Source: CAZKBP01 sp964551015
GTDB lineage: Bacteria > Bacteroidota > Bacteroidia > Cytophagales > Microscillaceae
Reading direction: 5' to 3'
DNA length: 64,000 nt
Assembly (NCBI GenBank): GCA_964551015.1
Contig: CAZKBP010000009.1
Span: forward strand, 62,001-126,000
Shown here: piece by piece, positions 16,959 through 26,625 of the stretch
Numbering within the stretch: position 1 is the first letter of the stretch
Layout of the letters: every line of letters begins with the position of its first letter
Program-made: the position numbers and the translations under genes
Notes under the pieces: generated by a model
Databases searched by the model: none
Told to the model about the DNA's origin: nothing
Seen by the model: the letters and a program-made list of their open reading frames with translations, nothing else

Positions 16959-19900
16959 ATGGAAACCATTATACAAAATTCTTCTACTCAAGCTCTACCC
17001 AACCCTTTTCCTGGACTACGACCTTTCAACCCAAACGAAAGTCACTTGTACTTTGGTCGTGACCAACAAGTACATGAGGTAATAAATAAATTGAAAACCA
17101 ATCGTTTTGTAGCTGTCATTGGAACCTCTGGCATTGGCAAGTCTTCTTTTATGTACTGTGGCTTGTTTCCAGCCCTAAAAGCCCAACACCACAGGGAGCC
17201 AACAGGCACTTGGGAAATATTCAGCCTGCGTCCCGGAGAAGCTCCCATTAAAAATCTAGCTGAAGCACTCACTGGAACCAAAGAGTCTCATGATGTATAC
17301 CAACATCTCTGTGCTTACCCAGAAGGACTGGTAGATTTGCTTCGCAAGCAAAAAGAACAAGAGACGGATCCCAAGCAATATTTAATTTTTTTAGATCAAT
17401 TTGAAGAATTATTCCGCTTCAAAAGCGCAGATACCCAACATCACGAAACCTCAGATGCCTTTGTAAATCTTCTCTGCGAGGCTTTACAACAAGAGGAGGT
17501 GCCTATTTACATTGTACTGACCATGCGCTCAGACTTCATTGGTAACTGCTCTCAATATCCACATCTCACTAGATATATCAATCATAGTCAATTTTTGATT
17601 CCTTACATGACTCGTGAAGAAAAGAAAGCAGCCATTGTAGGGCCAATTCAAGTCATTGGAGCCAATATTGAGGAAGATTTGGTAGAAAGAATTCTCGATA
17701 GCATAGGTGATACACCTGACCAGCTTCCTTTGATGCAGCATGCCCTCATGCGAACCTGGGATGCTTGGAGTCAGAGTACAGATGATACCATCCAGATCAG
17801 GCATTACGAAAGGATCGGAGGAATCCAAAAAGCACTTTCTATCCATGCTGACGAGGCTTTTAATGAACTCAATGACCCGCAGAAGGAAATTTGTGCCAAG
17901 GTATTCAAAGCCATCACCGAAATCACGAAGGAGGGTCGTAAAATCCGTCGCCCTACCCGTTTGGGACAAATTGCGGCCATTGTCAATACCGAGGTTCAGG
18001 AAGTCAAAGAAATCGTAGACTTGTTTCGCCGCGCCGATCGAGGTTTGCTCACGCCGCCCATGCATATTCATTTAGAAGCAGAGACGATGGTTGATATTTC
18101 TCACGAGAGTCTCATCAGTAACTGGGGCACACTCAGGAAATGGGTAGAAGAAGAGGCTGACTCGGTTAAAACTTATTTGAGGCTGGCCGAAGCGGCCGAA
18201 ATGCACCAACAGGGTAAATCTGGCTTATGGCGTCCCCCCGAACTAGACCTAGCACTCAGCTGGCGAGAAGAGCAACAGCCTGCTAAGGCTTGGGGAATCC
18301 GCTACCATCCTACCTACGAAAGAACCATGCTCTTCTTGGATTCTAGCAAACGTGAATATGAAGCAGAACTTGACAATAAAGAGAAACAACAAAAACGACG
18401 ACTCGCTCAGGCTCGCTTTATCGCGGTTATTCTTTTCTTGGGAGCAATCATCGCAGGAATCTTTGGATTTTATGCCTATTTCCAGAGTCAGGAAGCCCAA
18501 AAACAAGCAGAACGAGCTAAGAAACAGGAGGTCATTGCCCTAGAAAAATCCGAAGAGGCACAAAGACAAGCACTTATCGCCGAAAAACAGAGAAAACTCG
18601 CCCTAGAAAAATCTGACGAAGCCGCCCGACAAGAAAAACTAGCTCGTTTGGAAGCCGAACGAGCCAAAAAACAGGAAGAGATTGCCAATGCCCAGAGAGC
18701 CATTGCCATTACCGCCTCCCAAAAAGCAGAAAAAGAAGCCCGCATTGCTAAGCTAAATAGCCAGCTCGCGGAAATAGAGAAAGAAATTGCCGAGATCGCC
18801 GAAAGAAAAGCCAAAGAAGCCAATCAAAGAGCTTTTTCCCTGAGAATGTTGTCTATCGCCAATGCCATGGCCATCAAGTCTAAAGAAATGGAAGACTCCG
18901 TACAACGCAAGGCTCTGGTTGCTAAACAGGCTTATATTTTCCATACAGAAAATAATGGCCAAGAAAACGATCCCGATATTTACAATGGACTTTATTACGC
19001 CCTAAAAGCCCTGCGCTCCAAAGATAGCAGTTATAACCAGCTCATAGGCCATAGTGCCAACGTACGCACCGTAGCCCCTTACTGGGATCGACAAATATTT
19101 TCGGCAGGAAGTGATGGTAAAATCATGCTTTGGGATACCCACACACGCGTGACCTTGGGAATGCTTGACCAGCCGGGGCTGATTCATCGTACCCTCGCCG
19201 TTAACCAAGACCGAACCCGTGTGGCTTGCGCGGGTAATTATCCGCGTATCCAGATTATTCAAACAGAGGGTCTCCAAGTAGAGCGTACCCTGCCTGTAAG
19301 CTCCGATCAGGTGTGGTATATGGCTTTTGGCGATCACAATCAGCTAGTAACGGCCGAGCAAAATGGAGTGGTTTCGGTCTGGGATTTGAATACAAATTTA
19401 GATAGGCCAGTCCAACGAACCGATCCTCATCAGGGAATCATCAATGCGGTGGCCGTATCTGGGCAAAAAATTGCCGTAGCCCGAGGGCAAGAAGTCCAGA
19501 TGTTTGATTTAAGTGATCTGAGTCAAGCCGGTACTTTTTATCGTGATCCAAGTCGTGAGATTGTATCACTTGCCTTTAGCCAAGATGGACGCTTGGCCTT
19601 AGGTAATAGCGAAGGAGTGGTCAAGATTTTTTGGGTAAATACAAAAATGATGCAAGGCAACGAATTGAAAGGACATAAGGCACGGGTAAATAACCTGATT
19701 TTCACCCAAGACAACCAAAGATTAGCCACGGCCAGTTGGGACAAAACGGTAAGAATTTGGAATGTAGCCACGGCCAAGAGCCTCGATGCGCCTCCTATCA
19801 TCTTAAATGACCACGAAGATTGGGTATGGTCGCTCACTTTTAGTCCTGACGGTAAAAAATTGCTCGCCGGCTGCAAAAATGCACTCTTTAGAGTATGGCC

Positions 19901-20099
19901 TACTCAGGTATCTGAGATGGCCGCTTCTATCTGTCCTGACCCCGAACTCAGGCGCAACCTCACGCTCAAAGAATGGGAGCGGTTCGTTGCTCCTATCGAT
20001 GAGGTCGAATACGAGAGAACGTGCTCAGACAAGCCCTATCCACCTGAGTGGCAAAACTTAAAGCAGACCTCAAACCCCAATGTTCAGAAAACAGAGTAA
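16959..20099 (+). CDS. Membrane-bound nSTAND-type ATPase with WD40 repeats
   Basis: A 1046-residue protein. Residues about 14-420 are an nSTAND1-type NTPase: opening NPFPGLRPFNPNESHLYFGR, Walker A GTSGIGKSS (55-63), Walker B LIFLDQFEELFR. A single transmembrane helix follows at about 484-507 (FIAVILFLGAIIAGIFGFYAYF), then a long Ala/Glu/Lys/Gln coiled coil (about 508-640), and WD40 repeats from about 690 to 1010 (for example DGKIMLWDT, TVRIWN, WSLTFSPDGKKLLAG). STAND ATPases act as signal switches that oligomerise when the sensor part binds a ligand. With one helix between NTPase and WD40, the two ends would face opposite sides of the inner membrane. Downstream lie a beta-barrel protein and an M23 peptidase. 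Confidence 0.92.
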   Translation: METIIQNSSTQALPNPFPGLRPFNPNESHLYFGRDQQVHEVINKLKTNRFVAVIGTSGIGKSSFMYCGLFPALKAQHHREPTGTWEIFSLRPGEAPIKNLAEALTGTKESHDVYQHLCAYPEGLVDLLRKQKEQETDPKQYLIFLDQFEELFRFKSADTQHHETSDAFVNLLCEALQQEEVPIYIVLTMRSDFIGNCSQYPHLTRYINHSQFLIPYMTREEKKAAIVGPIQVIGANIEEDLVERILDSIGDTPDQLPLMQHALMRTWDAWSQSTDDTIQIRHYERIGGIQKALSIHADEAFNELNDPQKEICAKVFKAITEITKEGRKIRRPTRLGQIAAIVNTEVQEVKEIVDLFRRADRGLLTPPMHIHLEAETMVDISHESLISNWGTLRKWVEEEADSVKTYLRLAEAAEMHQQGKSGLWRPPELDLALSWREEQQPAKAWGIRYHPTYERTMLFLDSSKREYEAELDNKEKQQKRRLAQARFIAVILFLGAIIAGIFGFYAYFQSQEAQKQAERAKKQEVIALEKSEEAQRQALIAEKQRKLALEKSDEAARQEKLARLEAERAKKQEEIANAQRAIAITASQKAEKEARIAKLNSQLAEIEKEIAEIAERKAKEANQRAFSLRMLSIANAMAIKSKEMEDSVQRKALVAKQAYIFHTENNGQENDPDIYNGLYYALKALRSKDSSYNQLIGHSANVRTVAPYWDRQIFSAGSDGKIMLWDTHTRVTLGMLDQPGLIHRTLAVNQDRTRVACAGNYPRIQIIQTEGLQVERTLPVSSDQVWYMAFGDHNQLVTAEQNGVVSVWDLNTNLDRPVQRTDPHQGIINAVAVSGQKIAVARGQEVQMFDLSDLSQAGTFYRDPSREIVSLAFSQDGRLALGNSEGVVKIFWVNTKMMQGNELKGHKARVNNLIFTQDNQRLATASWDKTVRIWNVATAKSLDAPPIILNDHEDWVWSLTFSPDGKKLLAGCKNALFRVWPTQVSEMAASICPDPELRRNLTLKEWERFVAPIDEVEYERTCSDKPYPPEWQNLKQTSNPNVQKTE

Positions 20100-20165
20100 T
20101 GCTTTATTCACCATCACCCATACAGATTTTATTCAAAGTACTTCACCTGCAATTATATAGCCTTT

Positions 20166-21323
20166 ATGCGCCCACTTGTATTTGTTATCATTGGCCTCCT
20201 CATCTTAGTTCGTGTTTCTTTAGCGAGTGCTCAGACTTGCGAACAGAGACTAGACCAAATTAAAGAAGCTTATCGCAACGGAAGTATTGACGACGTAGTA
20301 GCTGGTGAAAATCCTTTGGAAAATTGCCTCCGCCAAAAAAATCTATCGAGAGAAGATGAAATCGAAGCTTATAAATACCTGACTATCATTTATTTGTACC
20401 TAAATCGGAATCAGGAAGCCACAACCAATATGCAAAGCTTCATGCGCAAACGCCTAAAAAGCAACCCTGACTACAGTCCTCGCCGTGAGATTCCAGAGTC
20501 TGGTATTCCCGAGTTTATTCAACTTTTTTACCAATTACGCTATTGGCCCACTTTCTACTGGGGTGGCAAGATGGCTTTGAATTTTAGCAATATTCGCGTG
20601 AATGAAACCTTTAGTGTAGACCGATCTAATTTGAATCGTGGTACTTATGAATCTCAATTAGGCTTTCAACTAGGAGCTAGCTTTGAGATTCCGGTGAGTA
20701 AATCTCAACCCTTTTTTTTAGTCACAGAGCTTTTTTGGTCGCGTAGCACTTATCGCTTCCAAGATCGAGTTTTGGATTTTGCCGAAATTGATTTTCTAGA
20801 AAATCAAGATTGGATTTCACTCCCAATTCTCTGCAAATACTACCTAAGACGTAGAGAAAGAAGGGATCAATCCATTAAAAACCGTTTTCAGCCTTTTGCC
20901 GAAATCGGAGGCTCGGTCGACTTTTTATTGCGTGCACAGGCCGATGTGCGTAGAGTAGATAACCTCAGTGGTCTGGAAGGCGGAGGAAGCCGAGACCCGA
21001 TCGAGCAAGAGAATCTTAATCTGATTAGCGAAAAGCAAAGAAAACGACTGAATTATTTCTTGATTTTTGGTGCAGGTCTTAAGCTCAAAAACTTCCTCAA
21101 AACTGGTGGAGACTTACTGTTGAGTGGGCGTTATCACTGGGGGCTGGGTGCGCTAGTAAACCAAGATCAGCGCTACGCCAATCCTGAATTGATTTATAAC
21201 TTTGGCTACGTGGATAGTGATATCAAACTTAACTTGATTTCCCTTTCTATTGGTTTTTTGCTACCCAATTATAATCCTCAACCTACTAACACTATGAGCA
21301 AACCTTCGGGCATTAGATTTTAG
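20166..21323 (+). CDS. Outer-membrane beta-barrel protein with helical N-terminal part
   Basis: A 385-residue protein with a signal peptide ending ASAQ at about residue 22. Residues about 25-130 are helical and TPR-like (EAYKYLTIIYLYLNRNQEATT). From about 135 to the end, alternating aromatic strands (FYWGGKMALNFSNI, FFLVTELFWSRSTYRF, RFQPFAEIGGSVDFLL, SGRYHWGLGALVN) suggest a PorT/OMP_b-brl-like beta-barrel. It begins 66 bp after the STAND gene and ends 14 bp before the M23 peptidase, so the three are probably one operon. It could form an envelope-spanning unit with them; the role is unknown. Confidence 0.75.
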   Translation: MRPLVFVIIGLLILVRVSLASAQTCEQRLDQIKEAYRNGSIDDVVAGENPLENCLRQKNLSREDEIEAYKYLTIIYLYLNRNQEATTNMQSFMRKRLKSNPDYSPRREIPESGIPEFIQLFYQLRYWPTFYWGGKMALNFSNIRVNETFSVDRSNLNRGTYESQLGFQLGASFEIPVSKSQPFFLVTELFWSRSTYRFQDRVLDFAEIDFLENQDWISLPILCKYYLRRRERRDQSIKNRFQPFAEIGGSVDFLLRAQADVRRVDNLSGLEGGGSRDPIEQENLNLISEKQRKRLNYFLIFGAGLKLKNFLKTGGDLLLSGRYHWGLGALVNQDQRYANPELIYNFGYVDSDIKLNLISLSIGFLLPNYNPQPTNTMSKPSGIRF

Positions 21324-21337
21324 AATGAGTGCGCGCT

Positions 21338-22156
21338 ATGAATAAGCTATTCACTTTTACGCTCTTGCATATGATCTTTGTTTTTGAGTATCCACTAGTG
21401 GCTCAAGAGTTAGATTCCTTGGCGGCTGATTCTACCAAGGGAGCCCACGACCGGGGCTTACACGAGCTCAATTATGTATTTGAGGACGCAAAGTATTTTG
21501 ACCCCAAACAAATGCGAGCACCTGTGTATCTGCAACTCTATGATACTAGAAAACAACAATACTGGTCTCCCCCACTTGTAAATACTCGCATTAAAACTTC
21601 TAATTTTGGTCTGCGCTGGGGCAAATTTCACCACGGTGTAGACTTAGCCCTGCGCCTTGGAGCCAAAGTCTTTGCTGCTTTTGATGGAGTCATTAAAATC
21701 GCTACCTACGAAAGTGGTTATGGCAATTACGTCGTCATCAAGCACGATAATGGTCTGGAAACCTTGTACGCGCATCTTTACAAGCGAAAAGTTCAGGCTG
21801 GGCAAAGAATCAAAGCCGGAGAAGTGCTCGGGTGGGGAGGAAGCACTGGCTACAGTACTGGACCGCATTTACACTTTGAAGTCAGATATAAAGGCTATAG
21901 CATCAATCCTTTGCTTGTTTATGATTTTTCAAAAAAAAATCAGATCAGATCCGACAAGTTTTTCTTGAAGCCACATCACTTTCGTCATTTTGGCAATGCC
22001 ACTCAAAAGAGAGCCTACCTCTATCACGAAGTAGGACAAAACGAAACCTTAGAAATGATTAGCCAACGTTATGAAGTTAGTACACAACATCTAGTGCAGA
22101 TCAACCTTTTGCAAAAGCCCCATTTACAAGCTGGACAAATTATTCGGATTTACTAA
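21338..22156 (+). CDS. M23 metallopeptidase with LysM domain
   Basis: A 272-residue exported protein: signal peptide to about VAQ, linker, M23/LytM domain at about 85-200 and LysM domain at about 225-272. Zinc ligands and catalytic residues are visible: HHGVDL (H and D), LYAHL and GPHLHFEV (HxH). The LysM part reads YHEVGQNETLEMISQRYEVS, ending in GQIIRIY. It should cut peptidoglycan cross-links in the periplasm. A GTG at 21329 is in frame, but the ATG at 21338 gives the better signal peptide. Last gene of the STAND/barrel group. Confidence 0.92.
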   Translation: MNKLFTFTLLHMIFVFEYPLVAQELDSLAADSTKGAHDRGLHELNYVFEDAKYFDPKQMRAPVYLQLYDTRKQQYWSPPLVNTRIKTSNFGLRWGKFHHGVDLALRLGAKVFAAFDGVIKIATYESGYGNYVVIKHDNGLETLYAHLYKRKVQAGQRIKAGEVLGWGGSTGYSTGPHLHFEVRYKGYSINPLLVYDFSKKNQIRSDKFFLKPHHFRHFGNATQKRAYLYHEVGQNETLEMISQRYEVSTQHLVQINLLQKPHLQAGQIIRIY

Positions 22157-22345
22157 GCGTCTCTCTGTAGTTATTAGTTTTAGCTTTTTGCAAACAAAAC
22201 GAGCTATTATTTATATTTGAATCCTCGTAATTAAAGCTTTTCTTTGCTACCATCACTAGGTGGTATATATTGATGCGTGAATACCCTGAAAGACCCTAGG
22301 CAAAACGTGTAATTGACAACTCACAACGGACAACTACTTGAATCT

Positions 22346-24874
22346 ATGGATTTAAAAAAAAATCTCCAACCCTTGGTTCCTCACCTCTTGGTTTTACTGG
22401 GCTTTCTCCTAGCCAGTATTATCTATAATTACCCCATGCTGGAGGGCAAAAAGCTCTATCAAAATGACCAGATTCAGGCGGTCACAGCTGCCGAGGAAGC
22501 CCGTGCGTTTTACGAAAAAACGGGAGAACTGACTCTTTGGACTAATTCCATGTTCGGAGGCATGCCAACTTTTATGATCTACATGGATTATCCCAATAGT
22601 TGGACTACCCAGGTCGGACGCCTAGTGGTCAACTTGATGCCTGCTCCGGCCAGTTATCTATTTCTCTATTTGGTGGGTTTTTATTTGATGATGATTATGC
22701 TCGGCTATGATCTACGTTTAGCTATTTTGGGAGCGATTGGTTTTGCCTTTGCTTCTTATTCCATCATCAATATCGAGGCAGGGCATATTTCCAAAGTTTG
22801 GGCGATGGCCGTGGGTGGCCCTTTGATTGCCGCCGTGGTGATGACTTATCGTGGAAAATATCTCTTGGGAGCCGCCCTTACAGGACTATTTGCGGGCATC
22901 GAGCTGTATGCCAATCACATTCAAATTACTTATTATCTGACGCTTACCTTGGTTTTGTATGTGATTTATCGACTAATTCTGATCTTTTTGGATAAGGATA
23001 ATCTAGCAAAGGGCTTCAAAACGTTTGGTCTGGCTAGTGCCGCCTTGCTTGTTGCTGGTCTGTTGAGCTTGGGCTCGCATGCTTCTCGTTTTATGACTAA
23101 CTATTATTATTCACAAGAAACGATTCGAGGGCAATCTGAACTAAGTAGCAATACGGAATCCAAAGGAGGAGTGGATCGAGATTATGCTTTCCAGTGGAGC
23201 TATGGAAAAATGGAAACTTTCACCCTGTTGATTCCTAATTTCTACGGTGGTGGATCAGGTTCAGGTACTTTATTAGACGAAAACTCTAAATCATACCAGA
23301 CGCTGGAAAACTATCGTTTGAATCCTGAATTAATAAACAGTTTGCCCTACTATTGGGGGGGGCTGCCTTTTACCTCTGGGCCAGCCTACGCGGGAGCTAT
23401 TATTTGCTTTCTCTTTTTATTCGGGTTAATTATTAGCCGAGACCCGATCAAGTGGTGGTTACTCGCCGCTACGATTTTTCTAATCCTGCTCGCTTGGGGA
23501 AAAAACTTATCCTCTATCAATTATCTAATCTTTGACTATTTACCACTTTATGACAAATTCAGAGCTGTATCGCAGATTATGGCGGTAGTGCCAATTTTTA
23601 TGGTATGGATGGCCGTGTTAGGCTTACAAGAACTCCTTAATCCAGAATTGAATAAAGAGAAGACTTTGAATTATCTAAAATACAGCGCCGGAACCGTGGG
23701 AGGCTTAGCCTTGGTTTTTGCTTTGCTGGGAAATGGTTTGATGGACTTTCGCAGTAATGCCAAGCAAACGCTAGTAGATCAAGAAGGTAAAGAAATCACC
23801 AGAAGTACTGACGAAGGCTTTCAAGAAAGATTGAAGGCTAGTTTTACCAATAATCCACAAATTCCCGAGGAGATTATGCGTGCCATCCGTGAGGACAGAG
23901 CTTCCCTCCAGAGCAGCGATGCTTGGCGCTCTTTTATTTTTATCGCTTTGGCTACTGCCTTGCTGTGGGTATTTTTGATCGATAAATTGGCTCTGAACTA
24001 TGTATTCATGGGTTTAATCGCGCTGAATTTGATCGATTTGTGGGCCATCAATCGGCGTTATCTGAACGAAGAAAATTTCTTGAAAAAAAGCCGCTACGAA
24101 GATGTGTTTGACAAAACCCAAGCGGATCGGACAATTTTAGCGGATGAAGCCTTACATTTTCGGGTGTTAAATACCACCAAAAGTACTTTTCAGGATGCTA
24201 CCACTTCTTATTACCACCATAGCGTGGGAGGCTATCACGGGGCTAAGCTCAGGCGGTATAATGATTTGATCAATGCTCATCTGAGCCAGAATAATCTGGA
24301 AACTTACCATATGCTCAATACCAAATACTTTATTTTGGGAGGGCAGAATGGAGAAATTGCCGCTCGTCAAAATCCTGATGCCATGGGAAATGCTTGGTTT
24401 GTTCAAGATTTTGAAATAGTCAAAAATGCCGATGAGGAAATCGAGGCACTCCAAGAGTTTGATCCTGCCCAAACGGCTTTTATTGACCAAAGATTTCAAG
24501 AACAAGTAAAGGATTTGAAAATTAAGCCTGACCCCAAAGCCAGCATCCAACTCACTGACTACCAACCCAATGCCCTCACTTACGAGAGTGAAACCAAAAG
24601 CCCACAACTGGCTGTTTTTTCTGAAATTTACTACAAAGATGCCGGCGGTACGGAATGGAAGGCTTTCGTGGATGGCAAAGAAGTGCCTCATTTTAGGGCC
24701 AACTATGTATTGCGCGCCATGGTCGTTCCTGCGGGCAAACACAAAATTGAGTTTCGCTTTGTTTCCCCGCCTTATGTGCAAGGCGAAACGATCGCTTTGA
24801 TTTGTTCTATTTTATTGACGATCGGTTTGGGAGTGGCGATTTACTTTCATTTTCGTCAGGAGGCAAAGGCTTAA
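22346..24874 (+). CDS. YfhO-family membrane protein
   Basis: An 842-residue multi-pass membrane protein. At least twelve hydrophobic helices lie between residues 8 and about 560, with the family patterns NDQIQAV, FGGMPTFMIYMDYPN and NIEAGHISKVWAMA in the first periplasmic loops and first half. A soluble, beta-rich periplasmic C-terminal part follows and a final helix lies near 815-835. YfhO proteins are GT-C-like and have been linked to glycosylation of cell-wall polymers in Firmicutes; in Bacteroidota the substrate is unknown. ATG 22346 is preferred over a TTG at 22313. A strong hairpin follows the stop by 7 bp. Confidence 0.88.
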   Translation: MDLKKNLQPLVPHLLVLLGFLLASIIYNYPMLEGKKLYQNDQIQAVTAAEEARAFYEKTGELTLWTNSMFGGMPTFMIYMDYPNSWTTQVGRLVVNLMPAPASYLFLYLVGFYLMMIMLGYDLRLAILGAIGFAFASYSIINIEAGHISKVWAMAVGGPLIAAVVMTYRGKYLLGAALTGLFAGIELYANHIQITYYLTLTLVLYVIYRLILIFLDKDNLAKGFKTFGLASAALLVAGLLSLGSHASRFMTNYYYSQETIRGQSELSSNTESKGGVDRDYAFQWSYGKMETFTLLIPNFYGGGSGSGTLLDENSKSYQTLENYRLNPELINSLPYYWGGLPFTSGPAYAGAIICFLFLFGLIISRDPIKWWLLAATIFLILLAWGKNLSSINYLIFDYLPLYDKFRAVSQIMAVVPIFMVWMAVLGLQELLNPELNKEKTLNYLKYSAGTVGGLALVFALLGNGLMDFRSNAKQTLVDQEGKEITRSTDEGFQERLKASFTNNPQIPEEIMRAIREDRASLQSSDAWRSFIFIALATALLWVFLIDKLALNYVFMGLIALNLIDLWAINRRYLNEENFLKKSRYEDVFDKTQADRTILADEALHFRVLNTTKSTFQDATTSYYHHSVGGYHGAKLRRYNDLINAHLSQNNLETYHMLNTKYFILGGQNGEIAARQNPDAMGNAWFVQDFEIVKNADEEIEALQEFDPAQTAFIDQRFQEQVKDLKIKPDPKASIQLTDYQPNALTYESETKSPQLAVFSEIYYKDAGGTEWKAFVDGKEVPHFRANYVLRAMVVPAGKHKIEFRFVSPPYVQGETIALICSILLTIGLGVAIYFHFRQEAKA

Positions 24875-24880
24875 ATTGGC

Positions 24881-24915
24881 AAACTCGGCAGGTTTTTCAA
24901 AAACCTGCCGAGTTT
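24881..24915. terminator. Long palindromic bidirectional terminator
   Basis: AAACTCGGCAGG followed by a T run, one base, then the exact complement: 17 paired positions. It lies between the convergent yfhO-like gene and dps and can terminate both strands. I have the impression that similar CTCGGCAGG palindromes are common in Bacteroidota, so it may be a dispersed repeat. Confidence 0.8.
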
Positions 24916-24942
24916 CGGAAACGACAGCAGAAGGCTGGTTTA

Positions 24943-25488
24943 TTACTCTGCTACTTCGCTTTGTTCGTGTAAGAAGCCAATGGCGAGCGAGTCCTCTCCC
25001 AAAAAGTGTTCAATGTGGTGAGCACGGTCTTCGGTTTGATATAATACTTCTTCTAACAACTTTTTCGTGGCAAAATCTCCTAAATCAAGTGCCAGTTGGA
25101 TGCCTTTACGAAGCTCAATGGCAATGGTTTTTTCGGCTTCCATATCTCTACCGAGCATTTCGCGAATATGAAAAACGCCCTCTTCTTCGTGCTCGATGTA
25201 AGCAAGCTCCACTATGTTGACAGGATGGCAGGTCGGTGCGATTCCCATCACGGTCAAGCGTTCGGCCACCCGGTCGTAAGCCTCGTGCAATTGCGTGTAA
25301 TTCTCTTCTAAAAACAAATGCAAATCACGGAACTGCGGCCCCTCTACCAGCCAGTGATGCTTGTGATATTGCTGATAAAGTATAAAAAGCGAAGCCAAAT
25401 GTCGATCCAACTCTTCGGCAATTTTCACGGCCGTTTCCTTACTTAAGCCTACGGGATTACCTTCGTATTCTTTTTGTTTTCTTAGCAT
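24943..25488 (-). CDS. dps: Dps-family ferritin-like protein
   Basis: A 181-residue four-helix protein. Dps features: the ligand helix QYHKHHWLVEGPQFRDLHLFLEE with His and Asp/Glu of the inter-subunit ferroxidase site, a later helix with EHEEEGVFHIREML, and a fourth helix with LYQTEDRAHHIEHFLG. Dps dodecamers oxidise and store iron and protect DNA in starvation or oxidative stress. The protein is cytoplasmic. It is monocistronic, convergent with the yfhO-like gene and divergent from tpiA. No clear -7 box was seen upstream of its ATG. Confidence 0.9.
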   Translation of the reverse strand: MLRKQKEYEGNPVGLSKETAVKIAEELDRHLASLFILYQQYHKHHWLVEGPQFRDLHLFLEENYTQLHEAYDRVAERLTVMGIAPTCHPVNIVELAYIEHEEEGVFHIREMLGRDMEAEKTIAIELRKGIQLALDLGDFATKKLLEEVLYQTEDRAHHIEHFLGEDSLAIGFLHEQSEVAE

Positions 25489-25601
25489 AATCTGATTTAT
25501 TTAATAATAATAATGTGTACTGAAAAAACCGCTTTCCAGTAAGCTTTGTTGGCTCGGGTCCGAATTCTTCTCTTTCTGTGCGGACTTCTTAAGAAAATTT
25601 T

Positions 25602-25609
25602 TATTTTTG
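25602..25609 (+). promoter_or_regulatory. -7 promoter element for tpiA
   Basis: TATTTTTG matches TAnnTTTG exactly and ends 15 bp before the tpiA ATG, which implies a very short leader. It also rules out a possible TTG start at 25607. Confidence 0.55.
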
Positions 25610-25624
25610 TCAAAAACACTCATT

Positions 25625-26392
25625 ATGCGAAAACAAATTGTTGCCGGAAACTGGAAAATGAACACGGACTTGGCTTCGGGTCAAGAGCTTGCTTCTGAAA
25701 TTATTCCGATGGTACAAGACGAAGTTAGTGCAGCTATTCAAGTGGTCTTGAATCCTCCCTTTATCCATTTGACTTCTTTGAGGAAGCTTATTCCCGAGCA
25801 GGGCAATATCTTCTTAGGAGCACAAAACTGCTATTTTGAGGCTTCGGGAGCCTACACTGGGGAAGTTTCTGCTGAAATGCTCAAATCTATCCCCGTAGAG
25901 TTTACCATTATTGGTCATAGTGAGCGTCGCCAATATTTCCAAGAATCTAATGCAGATTTAGCCAAAAAACTAGATATTTTGCTTTCCCACCAAATTACTC
26001 CTATTTTCTGCTGTGGCGAAGCTCTAGAGGTTAGGGAAGCAGGTAATCACGTAGATTTTGTACAGAATCAGCTAACTGAGAGTCTGTTCCATCTTTCTGC
26101 CGAAGAATTTGCTAAAATTGTGATTGCCTACGAACCCATTTGGGCCATTGGCACAGGTAAAACCGCGAGTTCAGAGCAAGCTCAAGAAATGCATGCCGCC
26201 TTGCGTGCGCACATTGCTGGAAAATACGGCCAAGAAACCGCAGATAACCTCTCCATTCTCTATGGAGGGAGCGTAAAACCTAATAATGCCGCAGATCTTT
26301 TTGCTCAGCCAGACGTAGACGGCGGGCTAATCGGTGGAGCCTCCTTGAAATCTCGTGATTTTGTGGATATTGCGAAGTCCTTTCCTAGTTAA
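25625..26392 (+). CDS. tpiA: Triosephosphate isomerase
   Basis: A 255-residue TIM barrel that interconverts dihydroxyacetone phosphate and glyceraldehyde 3-phosphate in glycolysis and gluconeogenesis. Catalytic features: N and K in AGNWKMN (residues about 8-14), the His in IIGHSERRQYF, the Glu in AYEPIWAIGTG with the flexible loop after it, and the phosphate-binding loops YGGSV and DVDGGLIGGASL. Length is typical. The ATG at 25625 gives the standard MRKQIVAGNWK start. Monocistronic, with its own -7 box. Confidence 0.97.
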   Translation: MRKQIVAGNWKMNTDLASGQELASEIIPMVQDEVSAAIQVVLNPPFIHLTSLRKLIPEQGNIFLGAQNCYFEASGAYTGEVSAEMLKSIPVEFTIIGHSERRQYFQESNADLAKKLDILLSHQITPIFCCGEALEVREAGNHVDFVQNQLTESLFHLSAEEFAKIVIAYEPIWAIGTGKTASSEQAQEMHAALRAHIAGKYGQETADNLSILYGGSVKPNNAADLFAQPDVDGGLIGGASLKSRDFVDIAKSFPS

Positions 26393-26482
26393 TTGAGTTG
26401 CTGATGGCTGCTTGTCGGTTGTTAGCTTCTTCCTAAAATATTTCCCCCAAGTCTTCTGTAATGGCTCTGATAGAAAAAAGGG

Positions 26483-26498
26483 TCTGTCAGGTGACAGA
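26483..26498 (-). terminator. Possible terminator of the ChaN-like gene
   Basis: TCTGTCA-GG-TGACAGA is a 16-bp dyad; on the minus strand it is followed by CCC and six T residues. It lies 128 bp after the stop at 26626. The loop is tight, so confidence is moderate. Confidence 0.45.
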
Positions 26499-26625
26499 AG
26501 ACTCCCTCTGTGTCTCCGTGTTTGAGCAAACCATTCGGATGTATGCACGGAGGATATGGATTGGGATAAGAACTTAACAGCACCATCGCTCGAGAAAAAT
26601 TGTGAGTATAGACCTGAGTATGAGC

